Assembly (NCBI GenBank): GCA_018436855.1
Contig: JAHDKO010000005.1
Coordinates: 1-64,000, forward strand
Direction of reading: 5' to 3'
Length of the DNA stretch: 64,000 nt
Origin: Deltaproteobacteria bacterium
Lineage (GTDB): Bacteria; Desulfobacterota; Desulfomonilia; UBA1062
The notes beneath the pieces were generated by a model. That model had not been told where the DNA came from. It saw only the letters and a program-made list of their open reading frames with translations, and ran no database searches. Positions 44,306 to 52,353 of the stretch are shown here, in pieces (position 1 is the stretch's first letter; each line of letters starts with the position of its first letter). A program made the translations under genes and the position numbers.

Positions 44306-45433
44306 GTGAAGGGGAGGTTGATAATCCTGGCGGGCCTGCTCGCCGGGGCCTTGGGCATATCGCTCTATACGATATCGTGCGATGTCGACGACTATGACCC
44401 GCAGGCCGTGGCAGCGGAGGCGGAGTTCACCGGTGGTCTGGGATTCGAGCTCGATGTTCCCCAGGGGGCAAACCGGCTCAGGTTCCGGCGTTCTGACCGG
44501 ATGGGAGACAGAGATCTGGCGGTCGGCACCCCGGATGACGGCAATCTCACCGGGGTGCTCTTCCCGGCCGGCAATCGGCTGCTCGTCAGCACGGGCTCCA
44601 GGCTGGACATAGAGGCTGCCGGTTTCTGGGGCACCGCTATGGATTCATTCTCCGTGGTGGTTCAGGAGGATATCCTCACCGAGGAGGAGTTTGCCGTTCT
44701 CCGGGAATACGCACCTTCCCGGGGAGGATTCATCGTCTCGGACGGAGACCAGACCATTCTGGCCGCCTTTGTTCCGGTATCGGGGCAGAACGGTGTGAGC
44801 CTCAGCCTGAACGGTGGAGAACCCGTCCTGTACACGGTCGATGCCTTCGAGGACTTCATCGATACGGCAGCCGAGGTGTGGAAGCGCAAGGCGTCCCTCG
44901 GTTATTTCATTCTGGATTATCTCATGGACCAGATTTTTTTCGTGTCCGATACCGTGAACATCATCGAAACCCATGGCGGAAACCTCGCAGCAGAGGGCGG
45001 CATCACCTTTCTCTGTGATTCGCTTGTTCCGGATTCCGATCCGGATCCTTTGAGGCCGGCGTTCACCCGGACACTGACGTGGTCCGACCTCAATGCAAGC
45101 GGCATACCCGATTCCGGGGACGGTTTCAGGTGGCTGTTTTTCGCCTGCTGGGAAAACGATCCGGGCGACCTCGTACACGATCTGGTGGAAGGGATTGTCG
45201 ACTTCTCGGGGTTCACTGTCGAACGGGAGGAGCAGGACGGCCGGCAGGTGATTACCGGATTCGGGTTCGTCTCAGATGCAGGACAGCCCGTGGGCGTGCT
45301 TTACAATGATTTCACCTGGATCAGGATCGAAGAGGAATTCCCGGGATCGGTCACCTTTGATCCCTTCAAGGATTTCACCATAAGCGGCGGCTTCGATATC
45401 GTATTTGCCGCCTCCGGCGGGCAGGAGCCCTGA
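44306..45433 (+). CDS. Paralogous surface lipoprotein 1 (unknown family)
   Basis: 375 aa predicted lipoprotein with Cys25 in YTISC, then an acidic stretch (CDVDDYDP). Not a family I recognise. The N-terminal half is beta-rich (GNLTGVLFPAGNRLLVS, WGTAMDSFSVVVQEDIL). The central helix is KASLGYFILDYLMDQIFFVSD, followed by a segment with FLC and a second Cys in FRWLFFACWEND. A Ca-loop-like NASGIPDSGDGFRW precedes the second Cys. The end is FTISGGFDIVFA. Three paralogs at 48572, 50091 and 52354 share these. Start is GTG at 44306 after GGGAGAACAAG. Asp follows Cys25, which in enterobacteria would favour inner-membrane retention; this may not hold here. Confidence 0.75.
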   Translation: MKGRLIILAGLLAGALGISLYTISCDVDDYDPQAVAAEAEFTGGLGFELDVPQGANRLRFRRSDRMGDRDLAVGTPDDGNLTGVLFPAGNRLLVSTGSRLDIEAAGFWGTAMDSFSVVVQEDILTEEEFAVLREYAPSRGGFIVSDGDQTILAAFVPVSGQNGVSLSLNGGEPVLYTVDAFEDFIDTAAEVWKRKASLGYFILDYLMDQIFFVSDTVNIIETHGGNLAAEGGITFLCDSLVPDSDPDPLRPAFTRTLTWSDLNASGIPDSGDGFRWLFFACWENDPGDLVHDLVEGIVDFSGFTVEREEQDGRQVITGFGFVSDAGQPVGVLYNDFTWIRIEEEFPGSVTFDPFKDFTISGGFDIVFAASGGQEP

Positions 45434-45753
45434 TCTTTGCTCAGATATATCCCCGGCCGTGCATTCCTCCAGCTTCCCGGCAATAGAACAGGCGCAGTAA
45501 AGGAGGGGTGCAGGCCATAACCATGGAAATTCCCGGGAAGGTTTTGGCTTGACAAGCTTTTACACATCCCATAAATGAGAACTTTAGGCGGTTTCTCTGT
45601 ATATTGATTGTAGCATGGCGGGAGTGAAGGTCGTATAATCTCAGGGACTCGTGACTGCTCTTTACAAAGGGTTGGAAGATGCGCAGCCATGACATGCCTT
45701 TCCATGATTGACACCCAAGAGACCCGGAAGACCTTGAAGGGATTTTCCATACC
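45434..45753. other. Intergenic region before the PAS kinase
   Basis: 320 bp, more A/T-rich than its surroundings between 45541 and 45760. TTGACA is at 45549-45554, but the -10 candidate at 17 bp (TAAATG) is weak. No gene and no strong terminator for the lipoprotein upstream. Confidence 0.35.
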
Positions 45754-47679
45754 ATGTCCAGTGCAAAACGTGCTCGAACAGGGGAAAACAATCTTACCGC
45801 AACCGAGGCAAAGGAGGTCATCGATTCCCTGAATCTGGGGATAGTCTGCCTGGACCGCGATGCCCGTGTTTTATGCCTGAACCCCCCGGTGCCGAACCTG
45901 CTGCACAGGCCGGACGAGGACCTGCAGGGCAAGGTTTTCTGGGATCTGCTTCCCGACGGCCTCGGCGAACGGTTCTCTGCGGCATTCCGGAGCGCGCTGG
46001 ACACCAATGCGCCGGTCCGTTTTGAGGCTCATTATCCCGCCCCGTCCACGCGCCGGCTCGACTGCCGCTTTTTCTCCACCTCCAGGGGCGTCACCCTGAC
46101 CCTGGAGGACGTCACCGAGCGTAACCGGGTGGAGGAGGAGCTGCGCTTCATCGAAAACATATACCGGTTTCATTTCTCGTACAGCAACGATGTCATCTAT
46201 TCATATGACAACGATTTCAGGGTCCTGAGCGTCTCTCCGAATGTGGAGAGAATTCTGGGATACCGGCCCGAGGAGATTATCGGCAGGTACTTCCCGGAGC
46301 TGAACATACTCTACCGTCGTGATATAAAGAGGGCATCTTCGGATGCCCTCTTTGTCCTTTCCGGGAGCACCGTCCGCACCTCGGTCTACCGGTTCATCGC
46401 CAAGGACGGAACCATGCGCTATGGCGACACGAGCGGGCTTCCTCTCATGCGTGACGGCCGGGTGGCTGGGGTGATTTCCGTGGCCAGGGACATCACCGAG
46501 CGCAAAAAGGCCGAGGCGGTCATCCGAGAGTCGGAAGAAAAATACCGGCTGGTGGTGAAAAATGCCAACGAGGGCATCACCGTGATACAGGACGGTGTGC
46601 TGTGTTTTGTGAACCCGAAGATCTGCGAGCTTCTGGGCCATGCAGAGGAAGATCTGATCGGCAAACCCGTTGCCCCGTTCATCCATCCGGACGACCGGGA
46701 GCTGGTGATGGGCAGGCACGCCAGGAGGATGAAAGGTGAATCGATACCCGAGGTTTACCCCTTCCGGGTGGTGGACAGACAGGGAACCATCCGGTGGCTG
46801 GAGATCAATGCCGTCAGGGTTGCCTGGGAGGGCAGGCCGGCAACGCTGAATTTTCTCACGGACGTCAGCGAGCGGGTCCGGGCGGAGCAGGACCGGAAAA
46901 AGTTCGAAGAGCAGCTCGCACAATCTCAGAAAATCGAGGCCCTGGGCTCCTTTGCCGGAGGCATCGCCCATGGTCTGAACAATTTCATCTACCCGGTGAT
47001 CATCAACACGGAGCTGCTGCTGGAAGATGCCGCGCCGGGCAGCAGGGAGCAGGAAATCCTTCAGCAGACCCTGAGCGCCGCATGCAGACAGCGGGACCTG
47101 GTGAGGCAGATCCTCTTCTTCAGCAGGCGGAGCGGTCCGAACCCGAGCCCGGTGCAGGTCGCGCCCCTGCTGGATGAAACGATCAGTTTCCTGAGGTCAT
47201 CCATCCCGAGTACGATCGAGATACGCAAGAGCATCCATGCCCCCTGGGATACGGTTATGGGCGATGCCTCGCAGATCCAGCAGATCATCATGAATCTCTG
47301 CAGGAACGCAGCCGATGCAATGGTTGCGCAGCAGGGCGTGATCGAGATCAGGCTCGAAAACACAAGGCTCAAGACCCTTGAAGGCCATCCTGAGCTCAAA
47401 CCCGGAAGATTTCTCCTGCTCTCGGTGAGAGACGACGGGTGCGGAATGACCGGCGAGGTGATGATGCATATCTTCGAACCGTTCTTCACCACCAAGGAGG
47501 TGGGCAAGGGCAGCGGCATGGGGCTGCCTGCTGTCCACGGCATTGTGAAGAGCCACGGCGGCGCCATAACGGTCCGCAGCCAGACAGGCAGGGGGGCCCT
47601 GTTCTCGGTGTATCTGCCGGTGCACGGCAACCGGGACCGGGGAAAGGCTTCGCCTAGAAATGCGGGTAAGTCAAAGTAA
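45754..47679 (+). CDS. PAS-sensor histidine kinase with atypical H-box
   Basis: 641 aa, no membrane segment and no receiver. PAS domains lie at about 20-125, 130-255 and 260-385 (KNANEGITVIQDGVLCFVN, WLEINAVRVAWEGRP). HisKA follows, then an HATPase with N-box MNLCRNAADAM and G-boxes DDGCGM and GSGMGLPAVHG. The H-box reads GGIAHGLNNFIYPV (H406), so the acidic residue that usually follows the phospho-His (Asp in the two other kinases here) is Gly407. The kinase may be weak or work differently. It sits between lipoprotein paralogs 1 and 2. Start ATG at 45754 follows AAGGG. Confidence 0.85.
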   Translation: MSSAKRARTGENNLTATEAKEVIDSLNLGIVCLDRDARVLCLNPPVPNLLHRPDEDLQGKVFWDLLPDGLGERFSAAFRSALDTNAPVRFEAHYPAPSTRRLDCRFFSTSRGVTLTLEDVTERNRVEEELRFIENIYRFHFSYSNDVIYSYDNDFRVLSVSPNVERILGYRPEEIIGRYFPELNILYRRDIKRASSDALFVLSGSTVRTSVYRFIAKDGTMRYGDTSGLPLMRDGRVAGVISVARDITERKKAEAVIRESEEKYRLVVKNANEGITVIQDGVLCFVNPKICELLGHAEEDLIGKPVAPFIHPDDRELVMGRHARRMKGESIPEVYPFRVVDRQGTIRWLEINAVRVAWEGRPATLNFLTDVSERVRAEQDRKKFEEQLAQSQKIEALGSFAGGIAHGLNNFIYPVIINTELLLEDAAPGSREQEILQQTLSAACRQRDLVRQILFFSRRSGPNPSPVQVAPLLDETISFLRSSIPSTIEIRKSIHAPWDTVMGDASQIQQIIMNLCRNAADAMVAQQGVIEIRLENTRLKTLEGHPELKPGRFLLLSVRDDGCGMTGEVMMHIFEPFFTTKEVGKGSGMGLPAVHGIVKSHGGAITVRSQTGRGALFSVYLPVHGNRDRGKASPRNAGKSK

Positions 47680-47809
47680 ACATAGAAGTAATAAGTCAAT
47701 CGATACACACAGTGCGCTTAAGGGTTTTAAGATTGTTTTACACAGACGGGCCGGTTTCCTGTGCTATAAAGAAGGCAGAGCGCGCATCACGAGAAAGGAA
47801 CCGGCTCTC

Positions 47810-48430
47810 ATGCAATACACGGTGTTCGATACCCCTGTCCTCAAGTCGGTCTTCCGCATGATCTCTCTCGTCTATCTGAAGGCATGCGGCTGGAAGGTCG
47901 AGGGCAGGGCCCCCGAGGGTCCGAAGAACATGGTTATCGCAGCCTTTCATACCTCCAACTGGGATTTTCCCATCGGCCTGTCCATTGCCTTCGCCCTGGG
48001 CGTCAAGATCTACTGGATCGGGAAAGACGCCCTGTTCAGGCCCCCCTTCGGCCCGCTCATGCGCTGGCTGGGCGGCATACCGGTCAACCGCAGGGGCCCG
48101 CACGACACGGTCTCGCGCACCATCCAGGTTTTTCTCGAGTACGAGCACCTGAATATCGCCATCACGCCCGAGGGCACCCGGAGGAAGGCCTCTTACTGGA
48201 AGACCGGATTTTACCATATCGCAAACGGGGCACGGGTTCCGATCGTGCTGGGATTTCTCGACTACCGGCGCAAGGTCGGCGGTGTCGGACCCACAGTGGT
48301 CCCGACCGGCGATATCGAGGCTGACATGGGAAAAATCCGCAGTTTCTACGCAGGCGTAGTTGCCAGATATCCCGAAAATGCCTGCCTTCCCTCATTGAAA
48401 CCCGATGAGACCCGGCGGACAGTGACCTGA
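47810..48430 (+). CDS. PlsC-like lysophospholipid acyltransferase
   Basis: 206 aa. Acyltransferase box I is AFHTSNWDFPIGL (the HxxxxD motif as HTSNWD), box III is ITPEGTRRKASYWKTG with the EGTR signature, and box IV lies in VPIVLGFLDY. A hydrophobic N-terminal segment suggests membrane association. It transfers acyl groups to lysophospholipid or a similar acceptor. The start at 47810 has AAAGGA about 10 bp upstream; the frame runs open further upstream but overlaps the kinase stop. It sits between the kinase and the second paralogous lipoprotein. Confidence 0.85.
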   Translation: MQYTVFDTPVLKSVFRMISLVYLKACGWKVEGRAPEGPKNMVIAAFHTSNWDFPIGLSIAFALGVKIYWIGKDALFRPPFGPLMRWLGGIPVNRRGPHDTVSRTIQVFLEYEHLNIAITPEGTRRKASYWKTGFYHIANGARVPIVLGFLDYRRKVGGVGPTVVPTGDIEADMGKIRSFYAGVVARYPENACLPSLKPDETRRTVT

Positions 48431-48454
48431 AGAACCCTGCAGCCGGCCGTATGC

Positions 48455-48483
48455 TTGAGCCCCGGGCCTGCTGCTCCTATTAT
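48455..48483 (+). promoter_or_regulatory. Lipoprotein-family promoter P2
   Basis: TTGAGC (48455-48460), 17-bp spacer, TATTAT (48478-48483). The closest of the four to its gene: 88 bp before 48572. The elements match P1, P3 and P4. Confidence 0.65.
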
Positions 48484-48571
48484 TATTTTTTGCCGGCACA
48501 CCGGCTCTTTGTGCCCATCCGAACGAACTTTCCGAGCGGTTTCACCGGAAAGAGGGGGGGAGGGGAAGCAG

Positions 48572-49672
48572 ATGAAGGTCAGGCTCGGGGTTGTGCATAT
48601 CCTGATCCGGGTTTTTCTTATGGCCGGCATTGCCCTATGGTCCTGCGGCGAAGAACATCCCGACAGGGATCAGGCGGAAACGGAATCCACCGGCGCCTAC
48701 CGCTTCCACCTCCAGGCCGGTCAATCAGCCCCTGTCCTCACCTTCTCGCAGATCTTCAATGGCCAGAAGAGATTCATCGAGGTGAGAGACGACGGCCGGG
48801 GACAGTTCACCGGCACCTACGAACCGGACTCCGGCAGGATCGTTCTTGATGAGGGGATCGTGCTGATCGTCTCTTCCCCGGGCATCTGGGACGAAGCCCC
48901 CGGCGACCTCACCTTCTCCGTGGAAGAAGATATTGAGATCGTCCGGGACTTCCCTGCCTTCCGCACCACCTTTCCCCGATTCGGAACCTTTGCCGTGACC
49001 GACGGCTTCGACACCGTACGGGGGACCTTTGCCGGAATCACCGGGGAGCGGGGCGTGAATCTGAGCGTCAACGGGTCGAGATGGACCTTTTTTCGGGAGG
49101 CTGCCTTTGCAGGCCTGTACGGAGTGGAAGCCGACGTCCGGGAGCGGAAGGCAAGCCTTGCGTTCATCGTCGTGAATCTGCTCGTGAGACAGATTTTTTT
49201 CGTGGCCCGGACCGTTGATCTCATTCATGAGCATGAACAGGATCTTCTGGATGAGGAGATCCTGACCTTTCCCTGCAGCGGCCTGTCATTGCCGTCAGGC
49301 CCGTCACCGGAGACAGGCTCCCGCACGCTCGCGTGGTTCGACGAGGCCGATGATGATCAGGTGGGTGCGGGTGATAGTTTTCGCTGGGACGTGCTCTCCT
49401 GCTGGGAAGGCGATCGGGACGGGCTTGTCGAAGGTCTGGTGAGCGGGCGGGTCGATCTCTCCTCAATGGTGGATGCCCGGATGAGGAGAAACGGCGGTGA
49501 GGTTTCCACCCGGTTCGGCTTCGATCAGGGTGGCGGTGCGGGCGTGCGGTTCACAGACCTCGCTGTCACCGAGGTGCAGGATGAGGGCCGGTCCCTTGCA
49601 GCCGACGGGAGCCGGACCTTTACCCTGAACGGGGAATTCTCGCTCGTCTTTTCCGAGACAGACCGCGATTGA
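48572..49672 (+). CDS. Paralogous surface lipoprotein 2 (unknown family)
   Basis: 366 aa, lipobox Cys25 in LWSC, followed by GEEHPDRD. Same family as lipoproteins 1, 3 and 4. Landmarks: GQFTGTYEPDSGRIVLDEG, LTFSVEEDIEIV, RGVNLSVNGS, RKASLAFIVVNLLVRQIFFVART, then LTFPCS, and the motif ADDDQVGAGDSFRWDVLSCWEGD. The C-terminus is FTLNGEFSLVFSE. The start at 48572 has GGAGGGG 6 bp upstream and puts Cys at 25 like its paralogs. Its N-terminal domain is shorter than that of lipoprotein 3. Gly, not Asp, follows the Cys, so outer-membrane sorting is more likely by the E. coli rule. Confidence 0.75.
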   Translation: MKVRLGVVHILIRVFLMAGIALWSCGEEHPDRDQAETESTGAYRFHLQAGQSAPVLTFSQIFNGQKRFIEVRDDGRGQFTGTYEPDSGRIVLDEGIVLIVSSPGIWDEAPGDLTFSVEEDIEIVRDFPAFRTTFPRFGTFAVTDGFDTVRGTFAGITGERGVNLSVNGSRWTFFREAAFAGLYGVEADVRERKASLAFIVVNLLVRQIFFVARTVDLIHEHEQDLLDEEILTFPCSGLSLPSGPSPETGSRTLAWFDEADDDQVGAGDSFRWDVLSCWEGDRDGLVEGLVSGRVDLSSMVDARMRRNGGEVSTRFGFDQGGGAGVRFTDLAVTEVQDEGRSLAADGSRTFTLNGEFSLVFSETDRD

Positions 49673-50090
49673 GAACAGACGTGTACATCCGCGTTCAATC
49701 CTTCCCGGTTTTCCTTATGCACCGCCCTGCACGCTTGAGGCAGGGAGGGTCGCTTTTATTATATTCTCAACAAGAATCTGCCCCTTCTCGGCCGCGGTGA
49801 GCACACCCGCTCCAGATGCGCTCCGGTTGGCCGCGGCTTTCCGCGGATATTTCTTCGGGCAGGGCGGGATAGAGGAGGTTCGTATTTTCGGGCAAATGAC
49901 ACGATCATTCTTTTTCCCGGCAGCCATCGCTGCTTGTTTTCTCCCATGGTTTTCCCGGGTTCGTCATCCATCCATCGATCTTTCTCTTACATTTCCTCGT
50001 ATTGGATGAGGAGGGCAAAGGCGGCCTTTTTTCAGGGCATGTACGGAATGGTACGGCCGCTTCCGGAATCAAAAACGAAAGGAGAATTCT
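49673..50090. other. Intergenic region with promoter P3 and a long leader
   Basis: 418 bp. P3 lies at 49735-49762, so the leader of the next lipoprotein is about 320 nt. GGCCGCGG occurs twice early in it (49791 and 49830 areas). Near the gene, GCGGCC and GGCCGC pair around a GTAC-GGAATG-GTAC core. A small open frame at 49797-50009 in this leader is not convincing. Confidence 0.45.
49735..49762 (+). promoter_or_regulatory. Lipoprotein-family promoter P3
   Basis: TTGAGG (49735-49740), 16-bp spacer, TATTAT (49757-49762). A CCCTGC/GCAGGG inverted repeat (49726-49731 with 49741-49746 area) brackets the -35 and could be an operator. Confidence 0.6.
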
Positions 50091-51767
50091 ATGGGAAAAA
50101 ACGTGATCAAAATGATTGTGCTGATGGCGCTTGCCTTGCTCGTCATGTTTATGTCCGTTTCCTGCGACGATGACGATGATGACGACAACGGTGTCCCGGT
50201 TGCAGGCGAATCACAGCTCCTGGGCAGTTACACCTACACCCTTGACCTCGCGGGTTCGGGACAGCCGCTGGTCATGTCTCGGACCGGCACAGACATGCAG
50301 ATGACCGCAGAGATAAGCAGTCCGGATGAGACTCAGGTGACAGGGACATACACACCGAACGAGCACAGGATCACCATGGCGCAGGACACCACCCTGCTGG
50401 TCAGGGCCGGGAACTTTCTGGGTGAGGCCGCCACGGACTACACCATTACCGTGCAGGAAGAGATCGTGTTTCGCGGTGAGACAGCACTGGCTCAGGAAGA
50501 AGAGACCGTCCCGTCAGGGGAGGGGCTTGCTCCGGCAGGGGATGAAACTCAGCAGATCCCCCCGGTGATCGAGGGAGACACCACCGTGCCCGGTCCGGAT
50601 TCATCGCCTCCGGTGATCGAGGGAGACACCGCCATGCCCGGTTCGGACTCGCCGGTGATCCAGGATGGCGCCACTGCGGAAGACGGGGTGGACATCACGG
50701 TCTCCACCGAGGACGATCCATCCACTCCGGGGCTGGATGAGCCTCCCGTTGTCGAGATAGACGGCCAACCCGGCATGGATCAGGACACCGGAACCATCAA
50801 CGGGATGGAAGGCACCTCGGTACCCACGGATACAACCGGCACCCCGGTTGTCGATACCCAGACACCCCTGGCAGGGGGCGATATCGATACCCTGACCGAT
50901 GGAGAGGGCACGATCGTCACCGGTCAGGACGGGGAACCGCCCGTCACCCCGGAAGCAGACCAGCCCCTGGCGCCGCAGGACAGCGGAGCACCCGGGGCAG
51001 CTCGGGAAGAAGGCTCGGTAACCATGGAAGAGCAGGTGCCCGTACAGGGTTCCTATTCCCTCACCTATGACGGGAATACCATCACGGTCACCTTTGCCGA
51101 TGATGCAGTCGCCGGAAGAGCGGATGTGTCGATGAACGGGGAGGACCCGGTTTCCTTCGAGGTGGGTGAATTCGCAGGCCTCGTCGAAAGCGACGCGCCT
51201 GACTGGCAGCAGAGGGCAAGCCTTTCATACATGATCATTCGTCTGCTCATAGACCAGGCCCTGCTGGTGGTGGAGACCACAGACATCATCGAGGACAACC
51301 GCCAGACGCTTCTCGCCGATACCACGCTCTCTTTCGACTGCAACGAAGCCGTTCTGGAAGAGGGGATCGAGGAACCCGAATTTTTCCTGCCCATGGGAAA
51401 CCGGACCCTGATCTGGCTCGATGAGAACGAAAACAGCGACGTGGACGCCGGAGACGATTTCCGGTGGGAGATCGCCTCGTGCTGGGAGTCTGCCGAGGAT
51501 GACCTCATCGACGGCCTCGCAAACGGCGAGGTCCTGTTCTCGGGGTATGTCAGGGACATGGAGCAGCGGGACGGGCAGCAGGTGCTCACCAGCTTCGGCT
51601 TCGATACGGACGATAACGGAGGGGTCTTCTATACCGAGCTGGTATTTTTCCCCGTAGGAGAGGGGGGAACGCCCGGGATCCTGATACTCGATCCGGTGCG
51701 GTCGTTCACCCTCAACGGGGGCTTTGCCGTGGTATTCACCGAGATCCGGCAGGAAGACGGCTTATGA
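50091..51767 (+). CDS. Paralogous surface lipoprotein 3, expanded form
   Basis: 558 aa, the longest member. Cys25 in SVSC is followed by seven acidic Asp residues. The family core is present: ISSPDETQVTGTYTPNEHR, TITVQEEIVF; then QGSYSLTYDGNTITVTF, WQQRASLSYMIIRLLIDQALL, the first Cys (C417, SFDC), GDDFRWEIASCW with the second (C464), and FTLNGGFAVVFTE. Between the two N-terminal subdomains is an insertion of roughly 170 residues, rich in Pro, Thr, Gly, Asp and Glu, with a 16-residue tandem repeat. Asp follows Cys25. The ATG at 50091 has AAAGGAG at good spacing. A strong terminator follows at 51817. Confidence 0.78.
   Translation: MGKNVIKMIVLMALALLVMFMSVSCDDDDDDDNGVPVAGESQLLGSYTYTLDLAGSGQPLVMSRTGTDMQMTAEISSPDETQVTGTYTPNEHRITMAQDTTLLVRAGNFLGEAATDYTITVQEEIVFRGETALAQEEETVPSGEGLAPAGDETQQIPPVIEGDTTVPGPDSSPPVIEGDTAMPGSDSPVIQDGATAEDGVDITVSTEDDPSTPGLDEPPVVEIDGQPGMDQDTGTINGMEGTSVPTDTTGTPVVDTQTPLAGGDIDTLTDGEGTIVTGQDGEPPVTPEADQPLAPQDSGAPGAAREEGSVTMEEQVPVQGSYSLTYDGNTITVTFADDAVAGRADVSMNGEDPVSFEVGEFAGLVESDAPDWQQRASLSYMIIRLLIDQALLVVETTDIIEDNRQTLLADTTLSFDCNEAVLEEGIEEPEFFLPMGNRTLIWLDENENSDVDAGDDFRWEIASCWESAEDDLIDGLANGEVLFSGYVRDMEQRDGQQVLTSFGFDTDDNGGVFYTELVFFPVGEGGTPGILILDPVRSFTLNGGFAVVFTEIRQEDGL
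50562..50657 (+). repeat. 48-bp tandem repeat inside lipoprotein 3
   Basis: Two units of 48 bp (16 aa, PPVIEGDT followed by a PG-DS tail) start at about 50562 and 50610. 21 bp at the start of each are identical. They lie in the Pro/Thr-rich insertion. Confidence 0.7.
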
Positions 51768-51816
51768 GCCGTAAGGATCTGCGGTAGCAGGTTGGGATCG
51801 ATCCATGGATAATCGG

Positions 51817-51852
51817 GCGCCGGGCTTTCCACCAAAGGCCCGGCGCTGTTTT
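51817..51852 (+). terminator. Intrinsic terminator of lipoprotein 3
   Basis: Stem GCGCCGGGC-TTT pairs with AAAG-GCCCGGCGC (one bulged base), loop CCACC, followed by TGTTTT. About 50 bp after the stop codon at 51767. Confidence 0.75.
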
Positions 51853-51897
51853 GCCTCCCCTTTATGACGTCCGCGTCATACTTGAGGGCAGGAAGGC

Positions 51898-51925
51898 TTG
51901 AGCCTGCGAGGATGTGCTCTATTAT
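51898..51925 (+). promoter_or_regulatory. Lipoprotein-family promoter P4
   Basis: TTGAGC (51898-51903), 16-bp spacer, TATTAT (51920-51925). The -35 lies inside the palindrome AGGCT-TG-AGCCT. About 428 bp before the gene start. Confidence 0.6.
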
Positions 51926-52114
51926 TAAATTATAACGAAAAATAACCGGCGAGAGGCCCGATTCCTGCTCCTCACGTGATACCTTTGCCTGCTGAACAGA
52001 TATCTTGCCGGATAGCAGAATGCCCAGCACCCTGGGCTCGATAGAGGGGTCATATCCCCCCTCACGTGTGTGTTGCCAGCTTGGCAGGAGAATCGGTCCG
52101 CTTTCCGGGAATCA

Positions 52115-52136
52115 CTTCGTTGCCCCGGCAACGAAG
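52115..52136 (+). other. Perfect 10-bp inverted repeat in the lipoprotein 4 leader
   Basis: CTTCGTTGCC (52115-52124), two bases, GGCAACGAAG (52127-52136). As RNA it would form a very stable hairpin (loop of at least four). No T-run follows, so it is not a terminator; it could be an operator or a leader structure. Confidence 0.6.
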
Positions 52137-52353
52137 CATGGTTGAGGAGGTCGGATTCCATGGGCGCTCGATTCCCGCACGCTCTTCCCAGGACAGAAGA
52201 CCGCGCGGCCTGCTTTTTACCCAAGTCTTTCCACGATTCCCGTCCCGTATGTTCTGCCCGTGTCGATCACGGGTTTCCATGCCTGAAGGAATAGTGTGGC
52301 GTCAGGTGATGCATGAGGACCATTCCAGATTCCTTGTAGGAAAGGAGGATTCT

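Larger units (their letters stand above)
51768..52353. other. Intergenic region: terminator, promoter P4 and long leader
   Basis: 586 bp. In order: a terminator at 51817-51852, P4 at 51898-51925, then a leader of about 420 nt with a perfect 10-bp inverted repeat at 52115-52136. The frame open upstream of 52354 is in phase with lipoprotein 4 but lacks family sequence and is not called coding. Confidence 0.5.

Noticed and set aside
49797-50009. 70-aa open frame in the lipoprotein 3 leader
   Set aside because: GTG start without a Shine-Dalgarno, and no equivalent in the other leaders.
52066-52353. Upstream in-frame extension of lipoprotein 4
   Set aside because: A strong Shine-Dalgarno and a lipoprotein signal start at 52354; the upstream part contains a palindrome and no family sequence.
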